A DNA stretch of 64,000 nt, taken from positions 3,782,001 to 3,846,000 of the forward strand of contig NZ_AP025592.1 of NCBI RefSeq assembly GCF_023169965.1, read 5' to 3'. This DNA comes from Anaeromyxobacter paludicola (GTDB lineage: Bacteria; Myxococcota; Myxococcia; Myxococcales; Anaeromyxobacteraceae). Below, piece by piece: positions 48,469 to 56,754 of the stretch. Each line of letters opens with the position of its first letter. Position 1 is the first letter of the stretch. The position numbers were made by a program, and so were the translations under genes. The notes below the pieces were generated by a model, which was not told where the DNA came from, did not search any database, and saw nothing but the letters and a program-made list of their open reading frames with translations.

Positions 48469-49622
48469 TCGCCCGGCTGCAGATGGGCGAGGTGCCGCCG
48501 AAGCACCACCTCGCCTTCCGCGACGCGGAGGGGCGGCTCCGCTACGAGGAGGCCTTCACGCGCCAGGGGTTCGACGGCCCCTACACGCTCGCGTACCACG
48601 TGAACCGCCCGCACCCGAGCCGGCCGCTCCCGCCGCCGGAGGCCTTCCCGCTCCCGGTGGCCGTGCCGCCGCGGCCACTCCTGCGGCGCCACTACCGGAG
48701 CCAGGACCTCGCGCAACCGGGCGGCCCGCCCTCGCGGGCCCGGCTCCCGCTCCTCTTCAACGAGGACGTCGCCATCTCGGTGGCCGCGCCCACCGCGGAG
48801 GACCCGGCCTACTTCTCGAACGGCGACGGCGACGACCTCTGGTTCGTGGCCGAGGGGGGCGGGCTCCTCCGGACGGCCCTCGGCGACCTCGCCTTCGGCG
48901 CGGGCGACTACGTCCTCGTGCCGCGGGGGCTGCTGCACCGGTTCCTGCCCGGCGACGGGCCGCAGCGCTGGCTCGCGCTGGAGCTCGCGGGCGGGGTGGG
49001 GCTGCCGCGGCAGTGGCGGAACGAGGCGGGGCAGCTGCGGATGGACGCGCCCTACTCGCACCGCGACTTCCGCGCCCCGGCGTTCCAGGGGCCGCGCGAC
49101 GAGGGGATCCGCGAGCTCCGGGTGAAGCGTGGCGGCGCCTTCCACGCCTACCAGCTCGAGCGCTCGCCCCTCGACGTGGTCGGCTGGGACGGCGCGGTCT
49201 ACCCGGTCGCGTTCCAGATCCGCGACTTCCAGCCGCGGGTCGGGCTCGTGCACCTGCCGCCCACCTGGCACGGCACCTTCGCGGCGCGCGGCGCGCTCGT
49301 CTGCAGCTTCGTGCCCCGGCCGCTCGACTTCCACCCGCAGGCGGTGCCCTGCCCGTACCCCCACGCCTCGGTGGACGTGGACGAGGTGATCTTCTACGTG
49401 AGCGGCGAGTTCACGAGCCGCCGCGGCGTCGGGCCCGGCTCGATCTCGCACCACCCGGCCGGCGTGATGCACGGCCCGCACCCCGGCGCCTACGAGGCGT
49501 CGATCGGCCAGAAGGCGACGAGCGAGGTGGCGGTGATGCTCGACTGCTACCGGCCGCTCGCGCCGACCCCGTTCGCGCTCGGGGTGGAGGATCCGGGGTA
49601 CCACGAGAGCTTCTCCGAGTGA
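48465..49622 (+). CDS. hmgA: Homogentisate 1,2-dioxygenase
   Basis: A 385-residue cupin dioxygenase opening homogentisate to maleylacetoacetate; shorter than the human enzyme (445) as in many bacterial short forms. Iron-ligand candidates are the His and Glu in YPHASVDVDEVIFYVSGEF and the His in VMHGPHPGAYE. GDLAFGAGDYVLVPRGLLHRF is the N-terminal cupin. The His-Glu spacing in the first motif is one residue longer than in the human protein. GTG start overlaps hpd. Maleylacetoacetate isomerase is not in this cluster. Confidence 0.9.
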
Positions 49623-49634
49623 TCGGTCCGGCCG

Positions 49635-49658
49635 CCCCTCCCCGCCCGGCGGGGAGGG
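49635..49658 (-). repeat. Short GC-rich palindromic repeat, inverted orientation (pair member)
   Basis: Arms CCCCTCCCCGCC and GGCGGGGAGGG, 13 bases after the hmgA stop. Forms an inverted pair with 49704-49741. Confidence 0.7.
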
Positions 49659-49703
49659 AGCGCAACGCGGCGCTCCGAGCGCGCGCCTGGGTGTCGCCTC
49701 TTC

Positions 49704-49741
49704 CCCTCTCCCGCGCCAGCGGGGGAGGGCCAGGCAGGGGG
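49704..49741 (+). repeat. Short GC-rich palindromic repeat, direct orientation (pair member)
   Basis: CCCTCTCCCGCG / CAGCGGGGGAGGG palindrome with tail CCAGGCAGGGGG, in the convergent gap between hmgA and the next hydrolase. The 45 bases between the pair members contain no gene. Confidence 0.75.
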
Positions 49742-49796
49742 CGCGGCGGACGCGAGGCGCGGGCCACGGAGCGGGCGCGGCGACCGCGAGGCGCGG

Positions 49797-50456
49797 TCAC
49801 GGCGGCGGCGCGGCGACCGCGACCCCCGCCTCGGAGAGCGCCCACCGCAGCGCCTCCTCGCAGGCGCGCTGGTACTCCGGCAGCTTCTCGGTGAAGAGGT
49901 GCGTCGCCCCGCCCACCTGCACGAGCTCGCGCGGCGCCGCCGCGCCCTGGAGGAGCTCGCGCACGGCCTCCGGCGCGCCGAACTCGTCCCGCTCCGCCTG
50001 CACCACCGCGAGCGGCTTGGGGCACGATCGCAGCAGGTCGAGCGGCCGGTCCATCAGCTCCCGGAGCGCCACGCCCGCGCAGACCACGGCGCGCACCGCC
50101 TCGTCGCCGGCGCCGGCCTTGAGCGCCACCCAGGCGCCGAACGAGAAGCCGCAGGCGAGCCGCGGCAGGTCGGGGCGCCGCGCGGCCACGAGCGCGAGCG
50201 CGGCGCGCGCGTCGTCGGTCTCGCCGTGCCCGTCGTCGTAGGCGCCGGCCGAGAGCCCCACGCCGCGGTAGTTGAACCGGAGCGTCACGCCGCCGAGCGC
50301 GCGCACCGCCTTGGCGAGCCGGAAGGTGGCGTGGTTGTGCAGGGTGCCGCCGAAGCGCGGGTGCGGGTGGCAGACCACCGCGGCGAAGCGCGGGTCGGCC
50401 GGCTCCTCCCAGAGTGCCTCGAGACGCCCCGCGGGGCCTTGGAGCTCGACCTGCAT
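49797..50456 (-). CDS. Alpha/beta hydrolase, dienelactone hydrolase-like
   Basis: A 219-residue alpha/beta hydrolase. VVCHPHPRFGGTLHNHATFRLAKAVR and LRFNYRGVGLSAGAYDDGHGETDD are the markers of a family of short bacterial hydrolases. The nucleophile Ser is in CGFSFGAWVA (GxSxG), and the catalytic His is in VGGATHLFTEKL. The ATG at 50456 is chosen since longer frames upstream are non-coding. Substrate unknown; probably an esterase or acyl hydrolase. Confidence 0.85.
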   Translation of the reverse strand: MQVELQGPAGRLEALWEEPADPRFAAVVCHPHPRFGGTLHNHATFRLAKAVRALGGVTLRFNYRGVGLSAGAYDDGHGETDDARAALALVAARRPDLPRLACGFSFGAWVALKAGAGDEAVRAVVCAGVALRELMDRPLDLLRSCPKPLAVVQAERDEFGAPEAVRELLQGAAAPRELVQVGGATHLFTEKLPEYQRACEEALRWALSEAGVAVAAPPP

Positions 50457-50555
50457 GGACCAAGCATAATCCCGCCGCGGCGGCCCCACCGAGGGCGATG
50501 ACGGCGGCGCGCCGGCCGCCCAGATCCAGCGCTCCCCGAACCCGGAGGTCCACGG

Positions 50556-51185
50556 ATGCGTCCTCTCCCGCTGCTCGCCGCCGCCCTCGCCGTCAGCGCC
50601 GCCTTCCCCGCCCTCGCCGCCGGCAAGCCCGCCAGGCCGCCCGGCAAGACCCAGCTCATCCAGCGCGGGGGCTACCTCGTCCGCGTCGCCGGCTGCCACG
50701 ACTGCCACACGCCGATGCGCTTCGACAAGGAGCTGGGCGCCCCGGTGCCGATGATGGAGCGGATGCTCTCCGGCCACCCCGCCGACGCCCCCGACCCGGT
50801 CGGCAAGTACGCCCAGGGCGACATGGGCGTGATGGGGGCCACCATGACGAGCTTCGCCATGCCGTTCGGGATCGTCTACGCGCCGAACCTCACGCCCGAC
50901 GTGGAGACGGGGCTCGGGCGCTGGACCGAGCAGCAGTTCATGGGGGCGCTGCGGACGGGCCGGCACATGGGGCTCGAGGACGGCCGCCCGGTGCTCCCGC
51001 CCATGCCCTGGCCCAACCTCGCCGCCGCCACCGACGAGGACCTCCGGGCCATCTGGGCCTACCTCCGGTCGATCCCGCCGGTGAAGAACCAGGTCCCGGA
51101 GAACAAGGTGACGCCGGAGGCGATCGCCGAGCTCGAGAAGGTGGCCGGGAAGATGGAGGCGATGATGGCGAAGGCGAAGAAGTAG
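50556..51185 (+). CDS. Periplasmic mono-heme c-type cytochrome
   Basis: A 209-residue exported cytochrome c. Signal peptide 1-22 (LLAAALAVSAAFPALAA). The single heme motif is Cys47-His-Asp-Cys50-His51; a distal Met ligand could be one of those in the MTSFAMPFG or MPWPN regions. LTPDVETGLGRWTEQQFMGALRTG and DEDLRAIWAYLRSIPPVKN match the cytochrome subunits of periplasmic alcohol/gluconate dehydrogenases. No dehydrogenase lies next to it, so it may serve as a general electron carrier. GGAGG precedes the ATG. Confidence 0.88.
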   Translation: MRPLPLLAAALAVSAAFPALAAGKPARPPGKTQLIQRGGYLVRVAGCHDCHTPMRFDKELGAPVPMMERMLSGHPADAPDPVGKYAQGDMGVMGATMTSFAMPFGIVYAPNLTPDVETGLGRWTEQQFMGALRTGRHMGLEDGRPVLPPMPWPNLAAATDEDLRAIWAYLRSIPPVKNQVPENKVTPEAIAELEKVAGKMEAMMAKAKK

Positions 51186-51204
51186 CCGCGGGCGCGCGGC
51201 CTTC

Positions 51205-51241
51205 CCCTCTCCCGCGAAGCGGGGGAGGGCGAGGGAGGGGG
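51205..51241 (+). repeat. Short GC-rich palindromic repeat, direct orientation
   Basis: The best-formed copy of the family: CCCTCTCCCGCG / AAGCGGGGGAGGG palindrome with the tail CGAGGGAGGGGG, between the cytochrome and purQ stops. Confidence 0.8.
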
Positions 51242-51268
51242 CGCGGACCTCGCGGCCCGCCCCCCGCC

Positions 51269-51925
<657 letters not shown>

Positions 51926-51934
51926 CGCGGCCCT

Positions 51935-52180
51935 CTAGAGCTCGATCCGGAAGTCTTCGATGACGGTGTTGGCGAGGAGCTTGCGGCACATCTCCTCGAG
52001 CCGCGCCTTCTCGTCCGCCGGGGCCGCGCCCTCGCGGAGCGCCACCTCGATGAACTTGCCGAGCCGGACGTCGGCGACCTCGTCGTAGCCGAGGGCGTGG
52101 AGGGAGCGGGCCACCGCCGAGCCCTGGGGGTCGAGCACCCCGCGCTTCAAGGTGACGTAGACGCGAGCCGTCTTGGGCAT
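51935..52180 (-). CDS. purS: Phosphoribosylformylglycinamidine synthase subunit PurS
   Basis: An 81-residue small subunit that bridges PurQ and PurL. ARVYVTLKRGVLDPQGSAVARSLHALGYDEVADVRLGK is the complete family signature. ATG 52180 is chosen; an in-frame GTG lies two codons upstream. A TATAAA box only nine bases before the ATG suggests a very short or leaderless message. purS/purQ separate from purL is the standard arrangement in bacteria with the three-subunit enzyme. Confidence 0.93.
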   Translation of the reverse strand: MPKTARVYVTLKRGVLDPQGSAVARSLHALGYDEVADVRLGKFIEVALREGAAPADEKARLEEMCRKLLANTVIEDFRIEL

Positions 52181-52189
52181 AGGCACGGC

Positions 52190-52217
52190 TTTATAGCAGA
52201 AACGGCCGCTCCGTCAG
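52190..52217 (-). promoter_or_regulatory. Candidate promoter of purSQ
   Basis: On the minus strand CTGACG (52217-52212), 16-base spacer, TATAAA (52195-52190). Initiation would fall at or within two bases of the purS start codon, hence a leaderless transcript. Confidence 0.5.
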
Positions 52218-52281
52218 CCTCGACGGCGCCGACGCGACGCCCGGCCGCCTGCCCCGGCGGCGCCGGCAGCCCGGGCCTGCC

Positions 52282-53553
52282 CTACCGCATCGACTCGAGC
52301 GCCCCGCGCAGGAGCGCCGGCACCCGGATCTCGCGGCGGTGGGTGACGACCTCGGCCGCCGCCGCCACGAGGTAGGCCCAGGCGATGAGCGTGTGCGCCG
52401 AGACCGCGGTCCCGCTGAAGCCGTCCGTGTGCGGGAAGAGGTCCACCGGCCCCTTGTAGAAGAACTGGAGCAGGAACAGCCCCAGCATCACGTAGGCGTT
52501 CACGCGCGTGAACCGCATCTTGAGCAGGCAGGCGACGCCGTAGGCCGTGGTGGCGAAGGAGAGGAAGACCTCGGTCTTGTGCAGCGGGTCCATGGGGATG
52601 GCCTGCGCGTGCCCGGCCGAGACGGCGAAGGCGATCGGGATCATCGCCACGAGCGCGGTGAACTGGTTCACCGTGGACGAGACCATGTTGAGGAGCGCCA
52701 TCGGGGCGAGCCGGACGGTGCGCGACCAGTAGACCGCGGTCACCTTCTCCGGGAACTCGGTGAGGAACGGCGCCACCCACTGCACGAAGGCGAACTCGGA
52801 CACGCCGACCGCCACGGCCACGTCCTTCATGGCGCCGAGGAACGGCTCGGCCACCGCCCACATCACGCCGCCGCCGAGGAGGAACAGCCCGTAGATGACG
52901 AGGCGGCCGCCGCGGCTCGCGCCGGTCTCGGCGAGCAGGCGGGGCGGCGGGATGAGGTCCTCCATGTCCTCCTCGTCCTCGCAGGGGAGCCGGTTGAGGG
53001 TCCAGAGGTAGAGCGCGAAGCCGCCGCCCAGCACCGCCGAGTCGAGCAGCGAGAGGGTGCCCTTCCAGATGAGCACCAGGTACCAGGAGGACGCGAGCAG
53101 GAGCGCCAGCACCTCCACCACGTGCTCGCCGCGGAGCGTGAGGGCCTCGAGCGGGCGGCCGTGCTTGCGCCGGTGGTAGAAGTCGGTGACGAAGAAGATG
53201 AGCGGCCAGCCGAAGCCGGTGAGGAGCCGGTTCGAGCCCGAGGCGTTCGCGAAGACGAGGTCGAGCTGGCCCGTCTTGCCCGCCTGCCAGGCGATGACCG
53301 CCTCCACCATGAACTCCGGGACCACCTGCAAGAGCGCGATGAGCGCCACCGCGAGCCCCTGGGACATGAAGAACTGGGCCGCCTCGGCGCCCCAGCTGAT
53401 GAGGAGCGCCGCCGCGATGACCGCGGAGAAGCAGAGCGTCGCGGCGAGGCCCGCCGGGAAGGCGGTGAGGTGGACGGCGGCCGAGGCGACGCCCGAGAAG
53501 ATGGCGAGGCCGATCATGAAAGCCGCCGTGCGGCGGCGCTGGTCGGGGGTCAC
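52282..53553 (-). CDS. Sodium/calcium exchanger-family membrane protein
   Basis: A 423-residue inner membrane protein with about eleven helices resembling the Ca2+:cation antiporter family. The two alpha repeats are at LLQVVPEFMVEAVIAW and WVAPFLTEFPEKVTAVYWSRT, each with the conserved P-E pair that coordinates the cation. A cytosolic loop CEDEEDMEDLIPPPR at about 190-204 is strongly acidic. Compared with CaxA-type exchangers, the G-x-S/T before P-E is replaced, so ion choice is uncertain. GTG start at 53553. Confidence 0.78.
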   Translation of the reverse strand: MTPDQRRRTAAFMIGLAIFSGVASAAVHLTAFPAGLAATLCFSAVIAAALLISWGAEAAQFFMSQGLAVALIALLQVVPEFMVEAVIAWQAGKTGQLDLVFANASGSNRLLTGFGWPLIFFVTDFYHRRKHGRPLEALTLRGEHVVEVLALLLASSWYLVLIWKGTLSLLDSAVLGGGFALYLWTLNRLPCEDEEDMEDLIPPPRLLAETGASRGGRLVIYGLFLLGGGVMWAVAEPFLGAMKDVAVAVGVSEFAFVQWVAPFLTEFPEKVTAVYWSRTVRLAPMALLNMVSSTVNQFTALVAMIPIAFAVSAGHAQAIPMDPLHKTEVFLSFATTAYGVACLLKMRFTRVNAYVMLGLFLLQFFYKGPVDLFPHTDGFSGTAVSAHTLIAWAYLVAAAAEVVTHRREIRVPALLRGALESMR

Positions 53554-53603
53554 GGCGCGGAGCTAACACGTTCGGCACCGGGCCGCAAAGCCCGTTCGGT
53601 GTT

Positions 53604-54944
53604 ATGGTCCGGTTCGTGAATGCGGACCTCGCACCGGAGGTGCTGTGGCCCGTCGCCGCGGCCGGCGCGCTGCTCGCGCTCCGCTCCCTCCTCGCCGGCT
53701 TCGAGGCGGCCATGGTCGCGGTCGGCCTGCCGCGCGCGCAGGAGCTGGCGGCGGCGGCCGGCGCCAGCTCCCGGGCGCGGCGCCTCCTGCCGCTCCTCGC
53801 CGACCCCGAGCCGACGCTGGCCGCGGTGCGCCTCGTGGGCACCGGCTGCTCGCTCGCGGCCGGCGCGCTCGCGGCCTTCGCCGGGGCGGAGCTCCTCCCC
53901 GGCGCCCGCGCCGCCGGCGTCGCGCTCCTCGTCGCCGCCGCCACGCTGCTCTCCGTCGCCCTCTCCGCCGGCGCCCGCGCGCTCGGCTCGCACCACGGCG
54001 AGCCCACCGCGCTCGCCCTCGCGCCCGCCGTCGCCGCCGTGCGGCTGGCGCTCGGCCCCGTCGGGCGGCTGCTCTCCGGGCTGGTGCGCCCCCTCGCCGG
54101 CAGCCCGGGCCGCTACACGCTGCCCCCGCCGCCGCTCGAGGAGATGGAGCGGGCCCTCGCCGCGCTCGCCGAGGCCCGCGGCGGCGCCTCGGGGCAGACC
54201 ACGAGCGACCTCATCCACGCGGTCTTCGAGTTCCGCGAGAAGACGGCGCGCGACGTGATGGTGCCGCGCACCGAGGTGGTGGCGGTGGACGAGGACACGC
54301 CGGTGTCCGAGATCATCCGGCTCCTCGCCGAGGAGGGGCACTCGCGCGTGCCGGTCTACCGGGAGAGCCTCGACCGGATCGTCGGCTTCCTGCACGCCCG
54401 CGACCTCGTCCCCCTGCTCGCCAACCCCGGGCTCATCGTGCTGCGCGATCTGGTGCGGCCGCCGCACTTCGTCCCCTGGTCGAAGCCGGTCGAGCAGCTC
54501 CTGCGCGAGATGCAGCGGCTCCACCTGCACATGGTGGTGGTGGTGGACGAGTACGGCGGCGTGATGGGCATCTGCACCATCGAGGACGTGCTCGAGGAGA
54601 TCGTCGGCGAGATCGACGACGAGTTCTCGGTCGAGCAGGGCCGGCACGTCGAGACCCACCCCGACGGCAGCTACACCGTGCTCGGCGAGACGCCGGTCTC
54701 CGAGTTCAACCGCTCGGCGCAGGCGGAGCTGCCGGAGGACCAGGACTACGAGACGGTGGCCGGCTTCCTCAACGCGCTCGCCGGCGCCATCCCCGCCGCG
54801 GGCGATCGCTTCTTCTGGCGCGGCTGGCTCTTCACGGTGGCGGAGGCCGACCCGCGCCGGGTCACCAAGCTGCGCGCGGTGCGGGTGAAGCGCCCGGGCG
54901 AGGTGGCCGGCGGCACGCCCTCCGCGGCGGAGCGCCCCGCGTGA
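53604..54944 (+). CDS. CNNM/CorC/HlyC-type transporter-associated protein with CBS pair
   Basis: A 446-residue membrane protein. The N-terminal transmembrane domain (about 10-150, four hydrophobic segments) resembles DUF21/CNNM domains, though poor in the usual conserved residues. A CBS domain pair follows (about 205-330, with [24 protein letters not shown] and [24 protein letters not shown]), then the CorC_HlyC domain (about 345-430). Family members take part in Mg2+ or Co2+ handling. The stop overlaps an acetyltransferase gene by GTGA. Confidence 0.88.
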   Translation: MVRFVNADLAPEVLWPVAAAGALLALRSLLAGFEAAMVAVGLPRAQELAAAAGASSRARRLLPLLADPEPTLAAVRLVGTGCSLAAGALAAFAGAELLPGARAAGVALLVAAATLLSVALSAGARALGSHHGEPTALALAPAVAAVRLALGPVGRLLSGLVRPLAGSPGRYTLPPPPLEEMERALAALAEARGGASGQTTSDLIHAVFEFREKTARDVMVPRTEVVAVDEDTPVSEIIRLLAEEGHSRVPVYRESLDRIVGFLHARDLVPLLANPGLIVLRDLVRPPHFVPWSKPVEQLLREMQRLHLHMVVVVDEYGGVMGICTIEDVLEEIVGEIDDEFSVEQGRHVETHPDGSYTVLGETPVSEFNRSAQAELPEDQDYETVAGFLNALAGAIPAAGDRFFWRGWLFTVAEADPRRVTKLRAVRVKRPGEVAGGTPSAAERPA

Positions 54945-55486
54945 CCGGGGCGCCGCTCGAGGGGGCGCGGGTCCGCCTGCGGCCGCTCGTGCGCGCCGAC
55001 GCGCCGGCGCTCGCCGGGTTCGTGAACGAGCCCAGCGTCCGCCGCACCGCGCTCCTCGCCGGCCCGGTGTCGGTGCGGGACGAGGAGGAGTTCGTGCTCC
55101 GGGTCCGCGCCTCCACCGTGGACGCCGTCTTCGGGATCGAGACGCTCGACGAGCGGCGCCTCGTCGGCGTCACCGGGCTCCACGCCATCGACCGGACCTC
55201 GCGCGCGGCGCAGTTCGGCATCTTCATCGGCCTCCCGGCGCTCTGGAACCGCGGGCTCGGGACCGACGCGACGCGGGTGGTGGTGCGCCACGGCTTCGAG
55301 GCGCTGCAGCTCCACCGCATCTGGCTGCACGTCTTCTCCGAGAACCTGGCCGGCGTCCGGTGCTACGAGAAGGTCGGCTTCGTGCGGGAAGGGCTCCTGC
55401 GCGAGGCCGTGTTCCACGAAGGGCGCCACCACGACCTCGTCACCATGGCGCTGCTCCGGCGCGACTGGCCCGGCGCCGGCGCCTGA
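54941..55486 (+). CDS. GNAT-family N-acetyltransferase
   Basis: A 181-residue acetyl-CoA-dependent acetyltransferase of the RimJ/SpeG-like GNAT branch. RVRLRPLVRADAPALAGFVNEPSVRR is the N-terminal motif, GIFIGLPALWNRGLGTDATRVVVRHGF the acetyl-CoA pyrophosphate loop, and LHVFSENLAGVRCYEKVGFVREGLLREAVF the C-terminal motif. Substrate unknown (protein N-terminus, polyamine or antibiotic are all known for the branch). GTG start coupled to the CorC-like gene. Confidence 0.9.
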   Translation: MTGAPLEGARVRLRPLVRADAPALAGFVNEPSVRRTALLAGPVSVRDEEEFVLRVRASTVDAVFGIETLDERRLVGVTGLHAIDRTSRAAQFGIFIGLPALWNRGLGTDATRVVVRHGFEALQLHRIWLHVFSENLAGVRCYEKVGFVREGLLREAVFHEGRHHDLVTMALLRRDWPGAGA

Positions 55487-55510
55487 ACCTCCCACCCCCA
55501 GGAGTCTCCC

Positions 55511-55804
55511 GTGTACGCCATCGCCATCGTCCGCTACCGCAAGCCGCTCGAGGAGGTCGTGAAGGTCCAGGACGCGCACCGCGCCTACCTGCGCGGCCTC
55601 AAGGAGCAGGGCACGCTCCTCGCGTCCGGGCCGCTCGACCCGCGCAACGGCGGCGCCCTGCTGCTCCGGGTGCCGGACGAGGCCCCGCTCGCGGCGCTCG
55701 ACGCGGTGCGGGACGGCGACCCCTTCTGGCAGCAGGGGATCGCCCAGTACGAGCTCCTGCCGTGGGTCCCGGGCATCGGCAAGGACGACCTCGACCGGCT
55801 CTAG
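55511..55804 (+). CDS. YciI family protein
   Basis: A 97-residue protein of the YciI/muconolactone-isomerase-like ferredoxin fold. YAIAIVRYRKPLEEVVKVQDAHRAYLRGLKEQGTLLASGPLD and DPFWQQGIAQYELLPW are the family blocks; the conserved His (DAHR) and Asp-Pro-Phe are present. The start is a GTG at 55511 preceded by CCCAGGAG. Function of the family is poorly known; some members act as dehydrochlorinase-like enzymes. Confidence 0.88.
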   Translation: MYAIAIVRYRKPLEEVVKVQDAHRAYLRGLKEQGTLLASGPLDPRNGGALLLRVPDEAPLAALDAVRDGDPFWQQGIAQYELLPWVPGIGKDDLDRL

Positions 55805-55865
55805 CGGGGCGCCGCCACCGGCCGCGGCCGGCGGCGCCGCGCGCGGGCGTCCCTACCTTGCGCTC

Positions 55866-56324
55866 ATGGCGACCAGCTCCGTGCAGCGCGGGATGCCCGT
55901 GCGCGACCTCGACGGCCGCCTGCTCGGCCGGGTGAGCCGCCTGGACGAGTGGGGGCTCGAGTACGAGAAGGGGCTGCTCTTCAAGCAAGGCGGCGTCGCG
56001 CCGTGGCGGGAGGTCCACGCGCTCCGGGACGGCACGGTGGTCCTCGCCCGCAGCGAGCGGGCGCTCTTCCAGCTCGCCGCCGGCCAGATCCCCGACACCT
56101 GGCGCGGCTCGGAGCCGCCGCCGGTGGTCGGGCCGCTCGAGTCCGTGGTCCCCGGGACCGCGCACCCCACCACCGTCGTGCTCGGCCCCAAGGACGAGTT
56201 CCCCCGCGAGCCCGTGCTCCCGGAGACGCTCGAGCTGCCGCTCACCTGGGAGGAGGAGCGCCGGTACGTCGCCTCGCGGGGCCAGAGCCTGCACGAGCCC
56301 CCGGGGACCGGCGTCCACGATTAG
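55866..56324 (+). CDS. Hypothetical protein with PRC-barrel-like N-terminus
   Basis: A 152-residue soluble protein. The first 65 residues (GMPVRDLDGRLLGRVSRLDEWGLEYEKGLLF, then WREVHALRDGTVVLAR) look like a PRC-barrel/DUF2171-type beta barrel. The remaining part has LPETLELPLTWEEERRY, an amphipathic segment. It is followed 32 bases later by a small disordered protein gene. No function can be assigned; similar barrels often occur in stress-related proteins. Confidence 0.65.
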   Translation: MATSSVQRGMPVRDLDGRLLGRVSRLDEWGLEYEKGLLFKQGGVAPWREVHALRDGTVVLARSERALFQLAAGQIPDTWRGSEPPPVVGPLESVVPGTAHPTTVVLGPKDEFPREPVLPETLELPLTWEEERRYVASRGQSLHEPPGTGVHD

Positions 56325-56356
56325 GGGTGGCTAGCTTCCCGGGAGGAGGCACCACC

Positions 56357-56656
56357 ATGGCCAAGAAGACCGGAGAGCCGGGCGCCGCCGGCGGCAGGGG
56401 CGACCACGAGCTGAGCGACGTGCTCGCCCAGCCGGGCGCCGACCTGCCCTTGCCCACCGACCCGGTGCGCACCGCGCACGGCACCGTGCAGCCCACCGAC
56501 GAGGAGCAGGAGTGGGAGCGCGCCCACCAGCCGCCCGCGCCCGGGACCGCCGGCACCTTCCGCGAGGAGGGCGAGGCGGCCGAGCGGTCGGCCTCGGGCA
56601 ACCGCGAGCTGGAGGCGCCGGGGAAGCCGAGCGAAGGCCCGGGCTACGACTCCTGA
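56357..56656 (+). CDS. Small hypothetical disordered protein
   Basis: A 99-residue protein rich in Gly, Glu, Ala and Pro, without hydrophobic core, so probably disordered. The gene has a good GGAGGAGG ribosome binding site before ATG 56357 and neighbour-like codon use, which supports it being real. PGADLPLPTDPVRTAHGTVQPTDEEQEWER is the only distinctive segment. Likely cotranscribed with the preceding barrel protein. Confidence 0.6.
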   Translation: MAKKTGEPGAAGGRGDHELSDVLAQPGADLPLPTDPVRTAHGTVQPTDEEQEWERAHQPPAPGTAGTFREEGEAAERSASGNRELEAPGKPSEGPGYDS

Positions 56657-56680
56657 GCGGAGCCGTGGCGGGCCAGGAAG

Positions 56681-56709
56681 CCCTCCCTCCCCGCTCGGGC
56701 GGAGAGGGC
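56681..56709 (-). repeat. Short GC-rich palindromic repeat, inverted orientation
   Basis: CCCTCCCTCCCCGC / CGGGCGGAGAGGG, 24 bases after the small protein gene and before the convergent OPT transporter stop. A degenerate single copy. Confidence 0.6.
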
Positions 56710-56754
56710 TGGGGGCCGCGAGCGCCGGGGGCGCGCCGCCCAGCGCGGCTGCGC

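Noticed and set aside
49266-49282. TGGCACG-type sigma-54 motif inside hmgA
   Set aside because: The -12 half does not fit (no TTGC/TCGC at the right spacing), and it lies in the middle of a coding sequence.
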